Shown here piece after piece: positions 1 to 11,469 of a DNA stretch of 64,000 bases. Positions within the stretch are counted from its first letter, which is position 1. Every line of letters begins with the position of its first letter. The position numbers were made by a program, and so were the translations under genes. The notes below the pieces were generated by a model that searched no databases, had not been told where the DNA came from, and was given only the letters and a program-made list of their open reading frames with translations. The stretch covers positions 1 to 64,000 of the forward strand of contig WLST01000001.1 of the NCBI GenBank assembly GCA_009711295.1, in the 5' to 3' direction. Origin of the DNA: Actinomycetota bacterium (lineage in GTDB: Bacteria; Actinomycetota; Acidimicrobiia; Acidimicrobiales; Ilumatobacteraceae).

Positions 1-51
1 TACAAAGGTGACCCGAACGCCGAAGATGATCGGCGCCCAGGTACCGATTAG

Positions 52-2316
52 TTATTTCTGGCTGGCAACTTTTGCGCGAACAATGTTGAGCGCAGAACCA
101 GCTTTGAACCATTCCACTTGCTCGGGGCTAAAGGTGTGCTTTGCTTCGAAGTCAACAGTGGAGCCATCAGCCTTTGTGATGCGACATGTGATGGGCTTGT
201 CGGGAACTGGTGGAAGACCCATCACGCTGATGCGATCGTCTTCGCCGATGAGTTCGTATGTTGCAGGGTCAGAAAATGTGAGTGGAACAAGACCTTGCTT
301 CTTCAAGTTTGTTTCGTGAATACGAGCAAACGAGCGAGCGAAAATAACTACGCCACCGCGGAAGCGTGGTTCCATTGCAGCGTGTTCGCGTGATGAACCT
401 TCACCGTAGTTTTGATCGCCAATTGCACACCATGAAATGCCAGTTTGCGAATAACGCTTTGCAATTTCTGGATACAGACGAGTGCCGCCATCGGTGATGT
501 CTTTGCCTTCGCCAGTTGCGCCGTTGAATGCGTTGATAGCACCAATGAACAAGTTGCCAGAGATGTTCTCTAAGTGACCGCGATAGGTAAGCCATTTACC
601 TGCTGCAGAAATATGGTCGGTGGTGCACTTGCCTTTTGCTTTCATGAGCACAGGAAGATCGATGTAGTCGGAACCATCCCACGCAGTGAATGGTTCGAGC
701 AACTGCAAGCGATCGGAGGTGGGGCTCACTGCAACAGTGATTTTGCTGCCATCTGCTGGTGGTTGTGTGAAGGTGTCAACACCTGGGTCGTAACCATTTG
801 CAGGAAGCACTTCGCCAACAGGAGCAGAGAGCAATACTTCAGTGCCGTCTGGCGCGGTGATGGTGTCGACCGTTGGGTCGAAGTCGAGTCGACCCGATAA
901 TGCAATGGCAATAACAGTGTCGGGGCTAGTAACGAACGACAAGGTGTTTGCTGAACCATCGTTGCGCTTCGGGAAGTTGCGGTTGAACGAGTTCACAATG
1001 CTGTTGGGTTTTGCGGTCACGTCGGCGTGACGTTCCCACTGACCAATGCACGGGCCACATGCGTTGGCAAGCACAGTTGCACCAATTGCTTCGAGGTCTG
1101 CCATGAGGCCATCGCGTTCAATGGTGGCGCGAATTTGTTCTGACCCTGGTGAGATGAGCAACTCTGTTTTGGCGCGCAAGCCACGCGCAGCTGCTTGGCG
1201 AGCAACCGATGCTGCACGTGTGATGTCTTCGTATGAAGAGTTGGTGCAACTACCAATGAGTGCTGCAGAAACTTCAAGAGGCCAGCTGTTTTCACGCGCA
1301 GCGTCGCCAACGCCAGCACCAACTTTGTGCGCACGATCTGGTGAGTGAGGGCCGTTAATGAGTGGCTTCAATGAGTTGAGATCAATTTCAATGAGCTGGT
1401 CGTATTGCGCGCCATCGTCGGGGCGCAGTTCGCTCGCAACTTTGTCGGCTGCAGCAGCAATGTCGGCACGGCCTGTTGCTTGCAAATATTTCGCCATGTG
1501 TTGGTCGTAAGAGAACACTGAACACGTTGCACCAATTTCTGCACCCATATTGCAAATAGTTGCTTTGCCCGTTGCAGAAATGGAGTCGGCACCGTCACCG
1601 AAGTATTCAACAATTGCACCTGTTCCGCCTTCAACGGTGAGTACGCGAGCAACTTCCAAAATGACGTCTTTCGGACTCGACCAGCCAGAAAGTGTGCCGG
1701 TGAGTTTGATACCAATAACTTTTGGCCAACGCACGTTGAACGGGAAGCCGGTCATGACGTCAACAGCGTCGGCACCACCAACACCAATTGCCACCATGCC
1801 CAAACCACCAGCGTTTGGCGTGTGGCTGTCGGTACCAATCATCATTCCGCCAGGGAATGCGTAGTGCTCAAGAACAACTTGGTGAATAATGCCGCTGCCT
1901 GGTCCCCAAAAACCAATGCCGAACTTTGCAGAAACAGAACGCAAGAAGTCGTACACCTCTTTGTTGGTATCGATGGCAACACCCATGTCGATGCGTGCAC
2001 CGGTCTTGGCCATAATGAGGTGATCGCAGTGCACGGTTGATGGCACCAATGTTTCGGGAAGACCAGCGGTCATGAACTGCAAGAGTGCCATTTGGGCTGT
2101 TGCGTCTTGCATGGCAACACGGTCGGGGCGGAAGTCGGCGTAGCTGCGGCCGCGCTCCATCTCTTGGTTCGCAGGGTCGGCGAGGTGGTTAATGAGAATT
2201 TTTTCGGTGAGCGACAATGGGCGACCAAGGCGCTTGCGGCCAAGGGCTGCGCGTTCCACAAGGGTGCCATAGACGGCATTCACGAGTGAGATGGGGGTTC
2301 CTGCTGACACGGCCAT
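52..2316 (-). CDS. acn: Aconitate hydratase
   Basis: ORF 52..2406; likely ATG at 2316 (MAVSAGTPISLVNAVYGTLVE). Aconitase motifs IGSCTNSSYED, NACGPCIGQW, GDQNYGEGSSREHAAMEPR. Confidence 0.95.
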   Translation of the reverse strand: MAVSAGTPISLVNAVYGTLVERAALGRKRLGRPLSLTEKILINHLADPANQEMERGRSYADFRPDRVAMQDATAQMALLQFMTAGLPETLVPSTVHCDHLIMAKTGARIDMGVAIDTNKEVYDFLRSVSAKFGIGFWGPGSGIIHQVVLEHYAFPGGMMIGTDSHTPNAGGLGMVAIGVGGADAVDVMTGFPFNVRWPKVIGIKLTGTLSGWSSPKDVILEVARVLTVEGGTGAIVEYFGDGADSISATGKATICNMGAEIGATCSVFSYDQHMAKYLQATGRADIAAAADKVASELRPDDGAQYDQLIEIDLNSLKPLINGPHSPDRAHKVGAGVGDAARENSWPLEVSAALIGSCTNSSYEDITRAASVARQAAARGLRAKTELLISPGSEQIRATIERDGLMADLEAIGATVLANACGPCIGQWERHADVTAKPNSIVNSFNRNFPKRNDGSANTLSFVTSPDTVIAIALSGRLDFDPTVDTITAPDGTEVLLSAPVGEVLPANGYDPGVDTFTQPPADGSKITVAVSPTSDRLQLLEPFTAWDGSDYIDLPVLMKAKGKCTTDHISAAGKWLTYRGHLENISGNLFIGAINAFNGATGEGKDITDGGTRLYPEIAKRYSQTGISWCAIGDQNYGEGSSREHAAMEPRFRGGVVIFARSFARIHETNLKKQGLVPLTFSDPATYELIGEDDRISVMGLPPVPDKPITCRITKADGSTVDFEAKHTFSPEQVEWFKAGSALNIVRAKVASQK

Positions 2317-2395
2317 TGGGGGCTCTTTTCTCTCGAGCAAGCCGGGTTGCCCGCGGAACTTGCAAATGTGTGCTGTGTAGACAACTCTAATACAA

Positions 2396-3127
2396 GTGAG
2401 GACCATTCGCTATCAGCAGATTGCCGAGAACCTGCGCGAACGCCTCGTCGCAGGCAATTTCGTTGCCGGCCGGATGTTGCCGAGTGAGTCAGAGTTGTCG
2501 GCTGAGTTCTCGGCGAGTCGAGTAACTGTGCGCCGCGCACTTGAAGTGTTGCGCGATGAAGGACTCGTCAATGCCCGACAAGGTTTCGGATGGTTTGTTC
2601 CTGGCGACACCGTGCGTCAACCGTTAGGCAAATTGGCAACCATTGAAGAACAAATGCGGGCGAGTGGAGTGACGTCGCAACGACGCATTGTGGAATTCAG
2701 TTTTGAATCGGCACCGAAAAAAATTGGAGATGTGTTGGGAACAACTCAGGTGTTGCGCGTGTTGCGTGTGAACCTTGCCGATGGCGAACCCTTTGCCATT
2801 GTGACGGTGTGGTGTTCTGCGGAAGTGGGTCAACACTTGTCGCGTCGCGATGTTGAGCAGTCGCCATTTTATGAACTGCTCGATGTTCCACTCAGTGGTG
2901 CAACACAAACCATCGGTGCCGATGCGGCTACTCCAGATGACGCAACGATGTTGCATATTCCTGTTGGTTCACCCGTGTTGCGTTGTGAGCGGGTCACGTC
3001 CGACACCACTGGTCGCCCAGTGTTGGTATCGCATCACGTGTTTCCCGCTCACCGCACAGAGTTTGTAGTTGACTTGCCGTACACCGAGCCATCAATTGCG
3101 CCCAGTGGTTTACGGCTCGTTGACTAG
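2396..3127 (+). CDS. GntR family transcriptional regulator (HutC/UTRA type)
   Basis: N-terminal winged HTH (QIAENLRERLVAGNFVAGRMLPSESELSAEFSASRVTVRRALEVLRDEGLV) and UTRA-like C-terminus; divergent from aconitase. Confidence 0.9.
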   Translation: MRTIRYQQIAENLRERLVAGNFVAGRMLPSESELSAEFSASRVTVRRALEVLRDEGLVNARQGFGWFVPGDTVRQPLGKLATIEEQMRASGVTSQRRIVEFSFESAPKKIGDVLGTTQVLRVLRVNLADGEPFAIVTVWCSAEVGQHLSRRDVEQSPFYELLDVPLSGATQTIGADAATPDDATMLHIPVGSPVLRCERVTSDTTGRPVLVSHHVFPAHRTEFVVDLPYTEPSIAPSGLRLVD

Positions 3128-3134
3128 TTGCGAA

Positions 3135-3785
3135 TTACCACTTATCCCAGTGCAAAATGCCATCGAGTGGCAAACGCTTAGCAACCTTGAAGTCGGTTCC
3201 GATGGTGTACGCAATGGGGAAGAGTCCGGCTTGGGTGACTTTGTCGAAAGGAATGCCGAGTACTTCAGCGGCGCGCTTTTCGCCTTCGCCGATGAGGTGA
3301 ATGGTGGTCCAGGCTGAACCCAGGCCGCGCTCACGAGCAGCGAGCATGAACGACCACACTGCAGGAAGAAGTGAACCCCATGCCGAAGCGCCTTGCATGA
3401 CCGATGCGTTGTCGAGGCGACCGGTGATGCACGGAACGAGCATGAGTGGAACGCGGTGAAAGTTTTCGGTGAGGTACGTTGCCGATTCAGTGATTTTTTC
3501 TTTTTGTGCAGAGCGCGGGTCGTCATCTGCGTAGCCGGCGCTCGTTGGGTTTTTTGCGTAAATAGAAAAGTTCTCTTTGTAAATGTCGGCAAGAGCTTTT
3601 TTCTTGGCGGCATCTTCCACAACAATCCACTGCCAGCCTTGGCTGTTGGAGCCGGTTGGGGCCTGGAGGGCAATTTGCAGGCAATCTTCCACGACGGAAC
3701 GAGCAACAGGCTTGTCGAAATCGAGGCGCTTGCGCACGCTGCGGGTGGTGGTGAGTACTTCGTCGGCGGTGAGGTTCAATTTCAT
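3135..3785 (-). CDS. Nitroreductase family protein
   Basis: TTRSVRKRLDFDKPV...ALQAPTGSNSQGWQWIVVED; nitroreductase-like length and motifs. Confidence 0.88.
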   Translation of the reverse strand: MKLNLTADEVLTTTRSVRKRLDFDKPVARSVVEDCLQIALQAPTGSNSQGWQWIVVEDAAKKKALADIYKENFSIYAKNPTSAGYADDDPRSAQKEKITESATYLTENFHRVPLMLVPCITGRLDNASVMQGASAWGSLLPAVWSFMLAARERGLGSAWTTIHLIGEGEKRAAEVLGIPFDKVTQAGLFPIAYTIGTDFKVAKRLPLDGILHWDKW

Positions 3786-3830
3786 CTCTTCAGTGTGTCA
3801 TGTGGGGCACGGGAGTGCGAGACTGAAACG

Positions 3831-4649
3831 ATGAGCAGCGAAAAGAGAGTCACTATTTCTGTTGTTGGCGGAGTTGCCGATGTGCGCATGAACCGCCCCG
3901 ACAAGCGCAATGCACTTGATGGTGCAATGTTTGCAGGCCTTGCCGAAGCAGGCGATGAGTTAAAGGCCCGCAAAGATGTGCGCGTGGTGGTGTTGTCGGG
4001 CGAAGGCTCGTCGTTTTGCGCTGGCCTCGATTTTGGTTCATTTCAGCAAATGGCCGGTGGGGCAAGTGAAGGTGCTCGTGAACCTCGTGCATCAGACATG
4101 CAAGAGGGTCGCATCACGCATCTGGGTCAACAAGCTGCATGGGCATGGCAAGAGATTCCTGTCCCCGTCATTGCCGCGGTGCACGGGCACGCCCTGGGTG
4201 GCGGTATTCAAATAGCACTCGGAGCCGACATTCGTATTGTGCACCCCGACACACAAATGTCGGTGCGTGAAGTGCACTGGGGTCTTGTTCCCGACATGAC
4301 CGGAACCTTGGTGCTCAGCCGTTTGGCGCGTCCCGATGTGGTGAAAGAACTTGTTTTCACCGCCCGTGTCTTTTCGGGCAAGGAAGCTTTCGACCTCGGA
4401 TTGGCAACGCGCCTGTCGGCCACCCCATTTGACGACGCCATGGCGATGGCGCAAGACATCGCCGAGCGCAGCCCCGATGCCGTGCGCGGCTCAAAAGAAC
4501 TGCTGAATCGCCTGTTTGCCGCTGGGGCAGCCGAGCAATTCGCCGAGGAACGCCGGGTCATTGGCTCGCTCATTGGCAAGGCCAACCAGGTAGAAGCCGT
4601 CATGGCGAACTTTGAAAAGCGGAAAACCGCTTTCATTGACCCCGCCTAA
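3831..4649 (+). CDS. Enoyl-CoA hydratase/isomerase (crotonase) family
   Basis: ATG 3831 MSSEKRVTISVVGGVADVRMNRPDKRNALDG; VIAAVHGHALGGGIQIALGADIRI. The longer ORF start at 3393 overlaps the nitroreductase gene and is rejected. Confidence 0.92.
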   Translation: MSSEKRVTISVVGGVADVRMNRPDKRNALDGAMFAGLAEAGDELKARKDVRVVVLSGEGSSFCAGLDFGSFQQMAGGASEGAREPRASDMQEGRITHLGQQAAWAWQEIPVPVIAAVHGHALGGGIQIALGADIRIVHPDTQMSVREVHWGLVPDMTGTLVLSRLARPDVVKELVFTARVFSGKEAFDLGLATRLSATPFDDAMAMAQDIAERSPDAVRGSKELLNRLFAAGAAEQFAEERRVIGSLIGKANQVEAVMANFEKRKTAFIDPA

Positions 4650-4696
4650 GGCGATAGCCTTTTCTCGCTGGGCCAGCGTCGTCCCAGAGGAAACCT

Positions 4697-4777
4697 TCAG
4701 AACTGCATGGTTCTGATCACAACCCAAAGTTCTCGGAGCGAATTGTCGCGAAAATCGTGACACACGGCGCCGAGAAC
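4697..4777 (+). promoter_or_regulatory. Candidate structured leader/operator upstream of gltB (three inverted repeats)
   Basis: TCAGAAC(4697-4703)/GTTCTGA(4710-4716); GTTCTCGG(4729-4736)/CCGAGAAC(4770-4777) enclosing TGTCGCGA(4744-4751)-AAA-TCGTGACA(4755-4762). Confidence 0.5.
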
Positions 4778-4802
4778 CCTTACACCTCATTGGAGACTGT
4801 TC

Positions 4803-7800
4803 GTGTCGACGCACAACTCACATTTTTATCCTGCTGCACGTGGTTTGTACGACCCTCGTTTTGAGCACGATGCCTGCGGCGTGTCGTTCGTTGCGCAGAT
4901 GAAGGGCATTGCGAGCCACAACATTGTGCGACTTGGTATTGGCGCGTTGTGCAACATGGAACACCGCGGTGCAACTGGCGCAGAGGCCGACACTGGTGAC
5001 GGCGCAGGCATTCTCATTCAAGTGCCCGATGCATTTTGTCGTGCAGTTGCTGGTGTGGAACTTCCTGCTGCTGGCGCGTACGGCGTGGGCTTGGCTTTTA
5101 TGCCGCAAGGTGCAAGCGAAGTTGCGCTAGCTGCAACACGCATTGAAGCGATCTTCGCCGAATCACAGTTACGCGTTCTTGCTTGGCGAGATGTGCCAGT
5201 GAACCCTGCATGCCTAGGTGCAACTGCGCTTGCAGTGATGCCCACCATGCGTCAAATTTTTGTGAGCGATGCACAAGGGTCAAGTGGTATTGAACTCGAT
5301 CGCAAATTGTTTATTGCACGCAAGCGCGTTGAACATGAATTGCCAGAGGAATTGTCAACGTATTTTCCTTCGTTGTCGGCGCGTACTTTGGTCTACAAAG
5401 GAATGTTCACCACGCCAGAACTTGGTGAATTCTTTCCCGACTTGTCTGATGAGCGCATGGAATCGGCTCTTGCTTTGGTGCACAGTCGTTTCAGTACCAA
5501 CACGTTTCCTTCGTGGCCGCTTGCTCACCCCTACCGCTTCATTGCGCACAACGGTGAAATCAACACAGTGCAAGGCAACCGCAACTGGATGCGTACGCGT
5601 GAGTCGTTGCTTTCGAGTGAACTTCTTCCCGACCTAGAAAAAGCATTCCCTATTTGCACTGTTGGCGGGTCCGACTCCATGTCGTTCGACGAAACGTTGG
5701 AGGTCATTCACCTTGCTGGGCGTTCATTGCCACATGCGGTTCTCATGATGATTCCTGAGGCTTGGCAAAACAACGACCGCATGGATGCAAAAAAGCGCGC
5801 TTTTTACGAGTATCACGGCTCGCTCATGGAGCCATGGGATGGCCCCGCAAGCGTTGCCTTCACCGATGGAACAGTGATTGGTGCAGTACTCGACCGCAAC
5901 GGGCTACGTCCGAGCAGGTACTGGGTAACAGACGACGACCTTGTAGTAATGGCAAGTGAATCGGGCGTGCTCGACATTGCTCCAGAGCGCGTGGTGAAAA
6001 AAGGTCGCTTGCAACCTGGGCGCATGTTCCTCATCGACACCGCACAGGGTCGCATTATTGACGACGACGAAGTGAAGTCTGAACTTGCTGCAATGGCCCC
6101 GTACGAAGAGTGGGTTGCGCAAGGAATGGTGAAGTTGGAAGATCTTCCTGAGCGTGAACATGTTGTTTACGGGCACGACAGCGTGTTGCGCCGTCAACAG
6201 ATGTTTGGTTACACGCACGAAGAGTTGAAAATTATTGTGGCGCCAATGGCGAAAGGTGGTCTTGAACCACTCGGCTCAATGGGTACCGACACTCCCATTG
6301 CCGTGTTGTCGAAGCGTCCACGTTTGTTGTTCGATTACTTCCAGCAGTTATTTGCGCAAGTGACTAACCCGCCACTCGACGCCATCCGCGAAGAAGTGGT
6401 CACAGCAGTAAGCCGTACCGTAGGGCCAGAAGCAAACCTTCTTTCCGCTGGGCCAGAAGCATGTCGTCAACTCGCCATGCCTTTCCCCATCATCGACAAC
6501 GACGACCTTGCTCGCATTATTCACATCAACGACGATGGCAACTTGTCACATTTGAAGTCGGCAGTCATTTCTGGTCTCTTTCGTGTGAGTGGCGGCGGAG
6601 ACGCGCTGCGTGAAGCACTCACACGTGTACGTAGCGAAGTGGAAGCTGCAATTGACGATGGTGCTCGCATCATCATTTTGTCTGACCGCAACTCCGATGA
6701 AATTCATGCACCAATTCCTTCGTTGTTGATGACGAGTGCAGTTCATCATCATCTCATTCGCCAGAAAAAGCGCACGCTTGTGGGCCTCATTGTGGAAACA
6801 GGCGATGCGCGAGAAGTGCATCACATGGCGCTGCTCATTGGTTTTGGTGCGGCTGCAATTAACCCGTACCTTGCATTTGAATCCATTGACGACATGATTC
6901 TGAGTGGTGAAGGTATTGGTCTGCATGGTCTTGGCGGCATCGATGCCGGCAAAGCACGTAAGAACTACATCAAGGCATCTGGTAAAGGTGTTTTGAAGGT
7001 GATGTCGAAGATGGGCGTGTCGACGGTTGCTTCATATACCGGAGCACAGATTTTTGAAGCCATTGGTTTGTCGAGCGAACTTGTTGACGAATTCTTCACC
7101 GGAACTGTTTCTCGCTTAGGCGGAATTGGGCTCAATGAAATTGCCATTGAGGCTGCAGCACGTCATGGCGCTGCACACCCGTCACGTCCGGAAGAACGTT
7201 CACATCGCAAATTGGAATTGGGTGGCGAGTACCAGTGGCGCCGCGAAGGTGAATATCACCTCTTCAACCCCGAAACCGTGTATCGCTTGCAGCACAGCAC
7301 ACGTTCGGGCAGATACGACCTGTTCAAGCAGTACACCGCTGCGGTCGACGACCAATCTCGGAATCTTGCAACTCTGCGTGGGCTCTTCCACCTCAAAACT
7401 GGTGTGCGCCCTGCAGTGCCCATCGGCGAAGTGGAATCGGTGAGCAGCATTGTTTCTCGTTTCTCTACTGGTGCAATGAGCTACGGATCCATTTCGGCCG
7501 AGGCACATGAAACCTTGGCAATTGCTATGAACCGCATTGGTGGCAAGAGCAACACAGGTGAAGGTGGCGAAGACGCAGAGCGCTTCACGCCAATGGCAAA
7601 CGGCGACTCAAAGCGTTCGGCAATTAAGCAAGTTGCTTCGGGTCGTTTTGGTGTGACGAGTGAATACCTCGTGAACGCCGACGACATTCAAATCAAAATG
7701 GCACAGGGTGCAAAGCCTGGTGAAGGTGGGCAGCTTCCTGGTCACAAGGTGTATCCGTGGGTAGCAAAAACACGCTTCAGTACTCCTGGCGTTGGTCTCA

Positions 7801-9386
7801 TTAGCCCACCTCCACACCACGACATCTATTCCATTGAAGACCTCAAGCAACTCATTCACGACTTGAAGAACTCCAACCCTGCAGCACGTGTACACGTGAA
7901 GCTGGTTGCCGAAGTTGGCGTGGGAACTGTTGCTGCTGGTGTGAGCAAAGCCAAAGCCGATGTGGTGCTTATTTCGGGCCACGACGGCGGAACCGGCGCT
8001 TCGCCACTGACATCGCTCAAGCACGCAGGAGCCCCATGGGAACTTGGTCTTGCAGAAGCACAGCAAACCTTGATGCTCAACGGTTTGCGCGACCGCATTG
8101 TGGTGCAAGCAGACGGCCAAATGAAAACTGGCCGCGACGTCATTATTGCTGCGTTGCTTGGCGCAGAAGAGTTTGGTTTTGCAACAGCACCTTTGGTGGT
8201 GAGCGGCTGCATCATGATGCGCGTGTGCCATCTCGATACGTGCCCAGTGGGTATTGCAACACAAAACCCCGAGTTGCGCGCTCGCTTTAGTGGCAAGCCA
8301 GAATTCGTTACTAACTTCTTTGAATTCATTGCAGAAGAAGTGCGTGAGTATTTGGCAGCAATGGGATTCCGCAGTATTCAAGAAGCTGTTGGTCATGTTG
8401 AATTCATCGATGCCGTGGAAGCAGTAGATCACTGGAAAGCAGAAGGGCTCGACATTTCGCCTCTTCTCGCCGTGCCAGAGAACCCATACAACCAGACCAT
8501 GCATCACAGCGTGTTGCAAGAGCACGGTTTAGATGAAGCACTCGATATGCAACTCATTGCTGCAAGTAAAGATGCTTTGGAAAAGGGAACTACTGTTCAA
8601 CTGTCGTTCCCCATTCGCAACGTCAACCGCACAGTGGGCACCATGCTGGGCAGCGCGCTCACGAAGAAGTGGGGAGGTGCTGGGCTCCCCGATGCAACAA
8701 TTGCTCTGGAGTTCACCGGTTCTGCGGGTCAATCTTTCGGTGCATTTGTTCCGCGAGGAATTGAGATGCGACTCGTGGGCGATTCAAACGACTACCTGGG
8801 TAAGGGCTTGTCGGGCGGGCGTCTTATTGTTCGACCAAATGATGCCTCAACATTTGTGGCTGAAGACAACGTCATTGCCGGAAACGTCATTGGTTACGGA
8901 GCAACAAGCGGTGAAATTTACTTGCGTGGCATGGTGGGCGAACGCTTCTGTGTGCGCAACTCGGGTGCCATAGCTGTTGTGGAAGGCGTTGGCGACCACG
9001 GTTGTGAATACATGACTGGTGGTCGTGTTGTGGTGCTTGGCGCTACCGGCCGCAACTTCGCAGCAGGTATGTCGGGTGGCGTTGCCTATGTTTACGACCG
9101 TGACGGAGAATTCGCATCGCGCGTGAACTATGAACTTGTGGAAATTGAACCACTCGATGAATCCGACCTCGACTGGTTGAAGTCAACAGTAGAAAAGCAT
9201 GTGGAATACACCGGTTCAGAAGTGGGGCAACGCCTCTTGAATTCGTGGAATGTGGAAACATCGAAAATTCGTAAGGTAATGCCTCGCGATTACCGCAGTG
9301 TTCTTGCGGCAATTGCTCAGGCAAAGTCTGAAGGTCTTAATGAAGAAGAAACCAACGTACGCATCATGGAGGTAGCCCATGGGTGA
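4803..9386 (+). CDS. gltB: Glutamate synthase large subunit
   Basis: 1527 aa; [13 protein letters not shown] glutaminase N-terminus, [42 protein letters not shown]. Confidence 0.98.
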   Translation: MSTHNSHFYPAARGLYDPRFEHDACGVSFVAQMKGIASHNIVRLGIGALCNMEHRGATGAEADTGDGAGILIQVPDAFCRAVAGVELPAAGAYGVGLAFMPQGASEVALAATRIEAIFAESQLRVLAWRDVPVNPACLGATALAVMPTMRQIFVSDAQGSSGIELDRKLFIARKRVEHELPEELSTYFPSLSARTLVYKGMFTTPELGEFFPDLSDERMESALALVHSRFSTNTFPSWPLAHPYRFIAHNGEINTVQGNRNWMRTRESLLSSELLPDLEKAFPICTVGGSDSMSFDETLEVIHLAGRSLPHAVLMMIPEAWQNNDRMDAKKRAFYEYHGSLMEPWDGPASVAFTDGTVIGAVLDRNGLRPSRYWVTDDDLVVMASESGVLDIAPERVVKKGRLQPGRMFLIDTAQGRIIDDDEVKSELAAMAPYEEWVAQGMVKLEDLPEREHVVYGHDSVLRRQQMFGYTHEELKIIVAPMAKGGLEPLGSMGTDTPIAVLSKRPRLLFDYFQQLFAQVTNPPLDAIREEVVTAVSRTVGPEANLLSAGPEACRQLAMPFPIIDNDDLARIIHINDDGNLSHLKSAVISGLFRVSGGGDALREALTRVRSEVEAAIDDGARIIILSDRNSDEIHAPIPSLLMTSAVHHHLIRQKKRTLVGLIVETGDAREVHHMALLIGFGAAAINPYLAFESIDDMILSGEGIGLHGLGGIDAGKARKNYIKASGKGVLKVMSKMGVSTVASYTGAQIFEAIGLSSELVDEFFTGTVSRLGGIGLNEIAIEAAARHGAAHPSRPEERSHRKLELGGEYQWRREGEYHLFNPETVYRLQHSTRSGRYDLFKQYTAAVDDQSRNLATLRGLFHLKTGVRPAVPIGEVESVSSIVSRFSTGAMSYGSISAEAHETLAIAMNRIGGKSNTGEGGEDAERFTPMANGDSKRSAIKQVASGRFGVTSEYLVNADDIQIKMAQGAKPGEGGQLPGHKVYPWVAKTRFSTPGVGLISPPPHHDIYSIEDLKQLIHDLKNSNPAARVHVKLVAEVGVGTVAAGVSKAKADVVLISGHDGGTGASPLTSLKHAGAPWELGLAEAQQTLMLNGLRDRIVVQADGQMKTGRDVIIAALLGAEEFGFATAPLVVSGCIMMRVCHLDTCPVGIATQNPELRARFSGKPEFVTNFFEFIAEEVREYLAAMGFRSIQEAVGHVEFIDAVEAVDHWKAEGLDISPLLAVPENPYNQTMHHSVLQEHGLDEALDMQLIAASKDALEKGTTVQLSFPIRNVNRTVGTMLGSALTKKWGGAGLPDATIALEFTGSAGQSFGAFVPRGIEMRLVGDSNDYLGKGLSGGRLIVRPNDASTFVAEDNVIAGNVIGYGATSGEIYLRGMVGERFCVRNSGAIAVVEGVGDHGCEYMTGGRVVVLGATGRNFAAGMSGGVAYVYDRDGEFASRVNYELVEIEPLDESDLDWLKSTVEKHVEYTGSEVGQRLLNSWNVETSKIRKVMPRDYRSVLAAIAQAKSEGLNEEETNVRIMEVAHG

Positions 9387-10830
9387 GGCAACAGGATTTT
9401 TGAAGTGGGACCGTCAAGGCCCACAACGCCGATCGGTTCCGGTTCGCTTGCGCGACTGGAAAGAGGTGTACGAGCCATTCGATAAAGATGAGCTCAATCA
9501 TCAAGCGGGCCGCTGCATGGACTGTGGCATTCCTTTCTGCAACAACGGGTGCCCGCTCGGCAACCTCATTCCCGACTGGAATGACCTGGTGTATCGCAAC
9601 CATTGGCGCGATGCCATTGACCGCTTGCATGCCACCAACAACTTCCCTGAATTCACGGGTCGGCTGTGCCCGGCACCGTGTGAGTCAGCATGTGTGCTTG
9701 GTATTAATGCTCAGCCAGTTGCTATTAAGCAAGTTGAAGTAGAAATTATCGACCATGCATGGAATGAAGGCTGGGTTGTTGCTCAAAAGCCTTCGGTGAA
9801 AACCGGGAAGCGCGTAGCGGTGATTGGTAGCGGACCCGCTGGCTTAGCTGCAGCACAACAACTCACCCGTGCAGGCCACGATGTAGTGGTGTTGGAACGA
9901 GCCGACCGTATTGGTGGGCTCTTGCGCTATGGCATTCCTGAATTCAAAATGGAGAAGCATCATATTGACCGCCGTTTAGAGCAAATGCGTGAAGAAGGAA
10001 CTGAGTTCCGCACCAATGCAGATGTGGGCGGAGCAATTGATGTTGAAGTTCTGCGTGCAACTCACGACGCAGTAGTGCTTGCATGTGGCGCAACAGCATG
10101 GCGCGACTTGCCAGTGCCCGGGCGTGAGCTCAACGGTATTTATCAGGCAATGGAATTTTTGCCGCTTGCAAACAAGGTGCAAGAAGGTGACTTTGCAGAG
10201 TCGCCTATTTCTGCAGCAGGCAAGAACGTCATCATCATTGGTGGCGGCGATACTGGTGCCGACTGCCTAGGCACATCGCATCGTCATGGCGCAAAGTCGG
10301 TGACGCAATTAGAAATTATGCCGCGTCCACCAGATGAGCGTGCCGGCAACAACCCTTGGCCGCAGTGGAGCCTTGTGTATCGCGTGTCGAGTGCACACGA
10401 AGAGGGCGGCGAGCGCGTGTACAGCGTGAACACCGAGCGTTTCCTCGACGATGGCAACGGCAATGTTCGTGCGTTGCTCATTCATGAAGTCGAGATGAAG
10501 AACGGGAAGTTTGAAAAAGTTCCAGGTTCCGATCAAGAACTTCCTGCCGATCTGGTGTTTCTTGCATTGGGTTTTGTTGGACCTGAAAAAGGTTCATGGC
10601 TCGATCAGATGGGTCTTACTTACGACGAACGCGGCAACGTTGCGCGTGACGACCACTACAAAACTTCTGCCGATGGAGTATTTGTTGCAGGCGACATGGG
10701 TCGTGGGCAAAGCCTCATTGTGTGGGCAATTGCGGAAGGTCGCGCATGTGCGGCTGGTGTAGATGCCTTTCTCATGGGAGAAACACATTTGCCTTACCCC
10801 ATAGCACCAACTGCACGGCCGCTTGCGTAA
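9379..10830 (+). CDS. gltD: Glutamate synthase small subunit
   Basis: Overlaps gltB by 8 nt; [55 protein letters not shown]. Confidence 0.97.
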   Translation: MGEATGFLKWDRQGPQRRSVPVRLRDWKEVYEPFDKDELNHQAGRCMDCGIPFCNNGCPLGNLIPDWNDLVYRNHWRDAIDRLHATNNFPEFTGRLCPAPCESACVLGINAQPVAIKQVEVEIIDHAWNEGWVVAQKPSVKTGKRVAVIGSGPAGLAAAQQLTRAGHDVVVLERADRIGGLLRYGIPEFKMEKHHIDRRLEQMREEGTEFRTNADVGGAIDVEVLRATHDAVVLACGATAWRDLPVPGRELNGIYQAMEFLPLANKVQEGDFAESPISAAGKNVIIIGGGDTGADCLGTSHRHGAKSVTQLEIMPRPPDERAGNNPWPQWSLVYRVSSAHEEGGERVYSVNTERFLDDGNGNVRALLIHEVEMKNGKFEKVPGSDQELPADLVFLALGFVGPEKGSWLDQMGLTYDERGNVARDDHYKTSADGVFVAGDMGRGQSLIVWAIAEGRACAAGVDAFLMGETHLPYPIAPTARPLA

Positions 10831-10833
10831 GAT

Positions 10834-11469
10834 TTGTCTGTGCAGGAATGTGAACAAGTAACGCAGCGTCCACAACGACGTTGGATGCCAGTAGCTCTGG
10901 GCGTCTTGTTTACGCCGCTCATGGTTCTTGCAGTGAGTGCCTGCAGTCAAGATGTTTCAGGTACGGCAACCACTGTTGTGCCTGTGGGGGCAACCGACTT
11001 TGCCACCATCCCACCGGTCATTACTACTGCCCCTGGTGTGAGCACTACTTTGCCTGCGGGTTCAGTGGGCTTCGAACAGGAATATGTTGTTCTGCAGGGC
11101 GATTCGCCCATCAAGGTGGCGAACTCATATGGCATCAGCGTTGAAGAGTTACTCATGTACAACGGTTGGGTATCTACTTCGCAGTTTCCTTACCCAACAC
11201 AAACTTTAAAAATTCCTCCTACTGCAAAGAGCACCACAGCGCAAGCAATTGCCAACACCACGCTTCCTCCACAGGGGCCGAGCTCTAAAGGATGCGGAAG
11301 TCGCCCGGCTGGAACTTATGAAGTTGCCGCAGGTGACTCGCTGTCGAAAATTGGTTCCCTGTTTTGCGTAAAGATGGCCGCCATCATGACGGCAAACGGT
11401 TGGTACACACAAGACGATGTGAAACTCTTTGCTGGCCAAAGCATCATCATTCCCGCCTGGGTCGGATAA
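10834..11469 (+). CDS. Lipoprotein with two LysM-like domains
   Basis: TTG start; N-terminal hydrophobic segment with lipobox-like LAVSAC; LysM-like repeats EYVVLQGDSPIKVANSYGISVEELLMYNG and TYEVAAGDSLSKIGSLFCVKMAAIMTANGW. Confidence 0.82.
   Translation: MSVQECEQVTQRPQRRWMPVALGVLFTPLMVLAVSACSQDVSGTATTVVPVGATDFATIPPVITTAPGVSTTLPAGSVGFEQEYVVLQGDSPIKVANSYGISVEELLMYNGWVSTSQFPYPTQTLKIPPTAKSTTAQAIANTTLPPQGPSSKGCGSRPAGTYEVAAGDSLSKIGSLFCVKMAAIMTANGWYTQDDVKLFAGQSIIIPAWVG

Noticed and set aside
3110-3706. 198-aa minus-strand ORF overlapping the nitroreductase gene in another frame
   Set aside because: The nitroreductase frame carries the conserved motifs; this frame is Ser/Lys/Pro-rich without similarity.
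3789-3827. TTCAGT...ACTGAA inverted repeat between nitroreductase and enoyl-CoA hydratase
   Set aside because: 6-bp arms 27 nt apart; too weak without conservation data.
3393-3830. N-terminal extension of the enoyl-CoA hydratase ORF
   Set aside because: Would lie antisense across the nitroreductase gene; canonical crotonase N-terminus starts at ATG 3831.
7608-8525. 305-aa minus-strand ORF inside gltB
   Set aside because: Antisense to strongly coding gltB; composition rich in His/Cys/Asn and no recognisable domain, typical of a shadow ORF.
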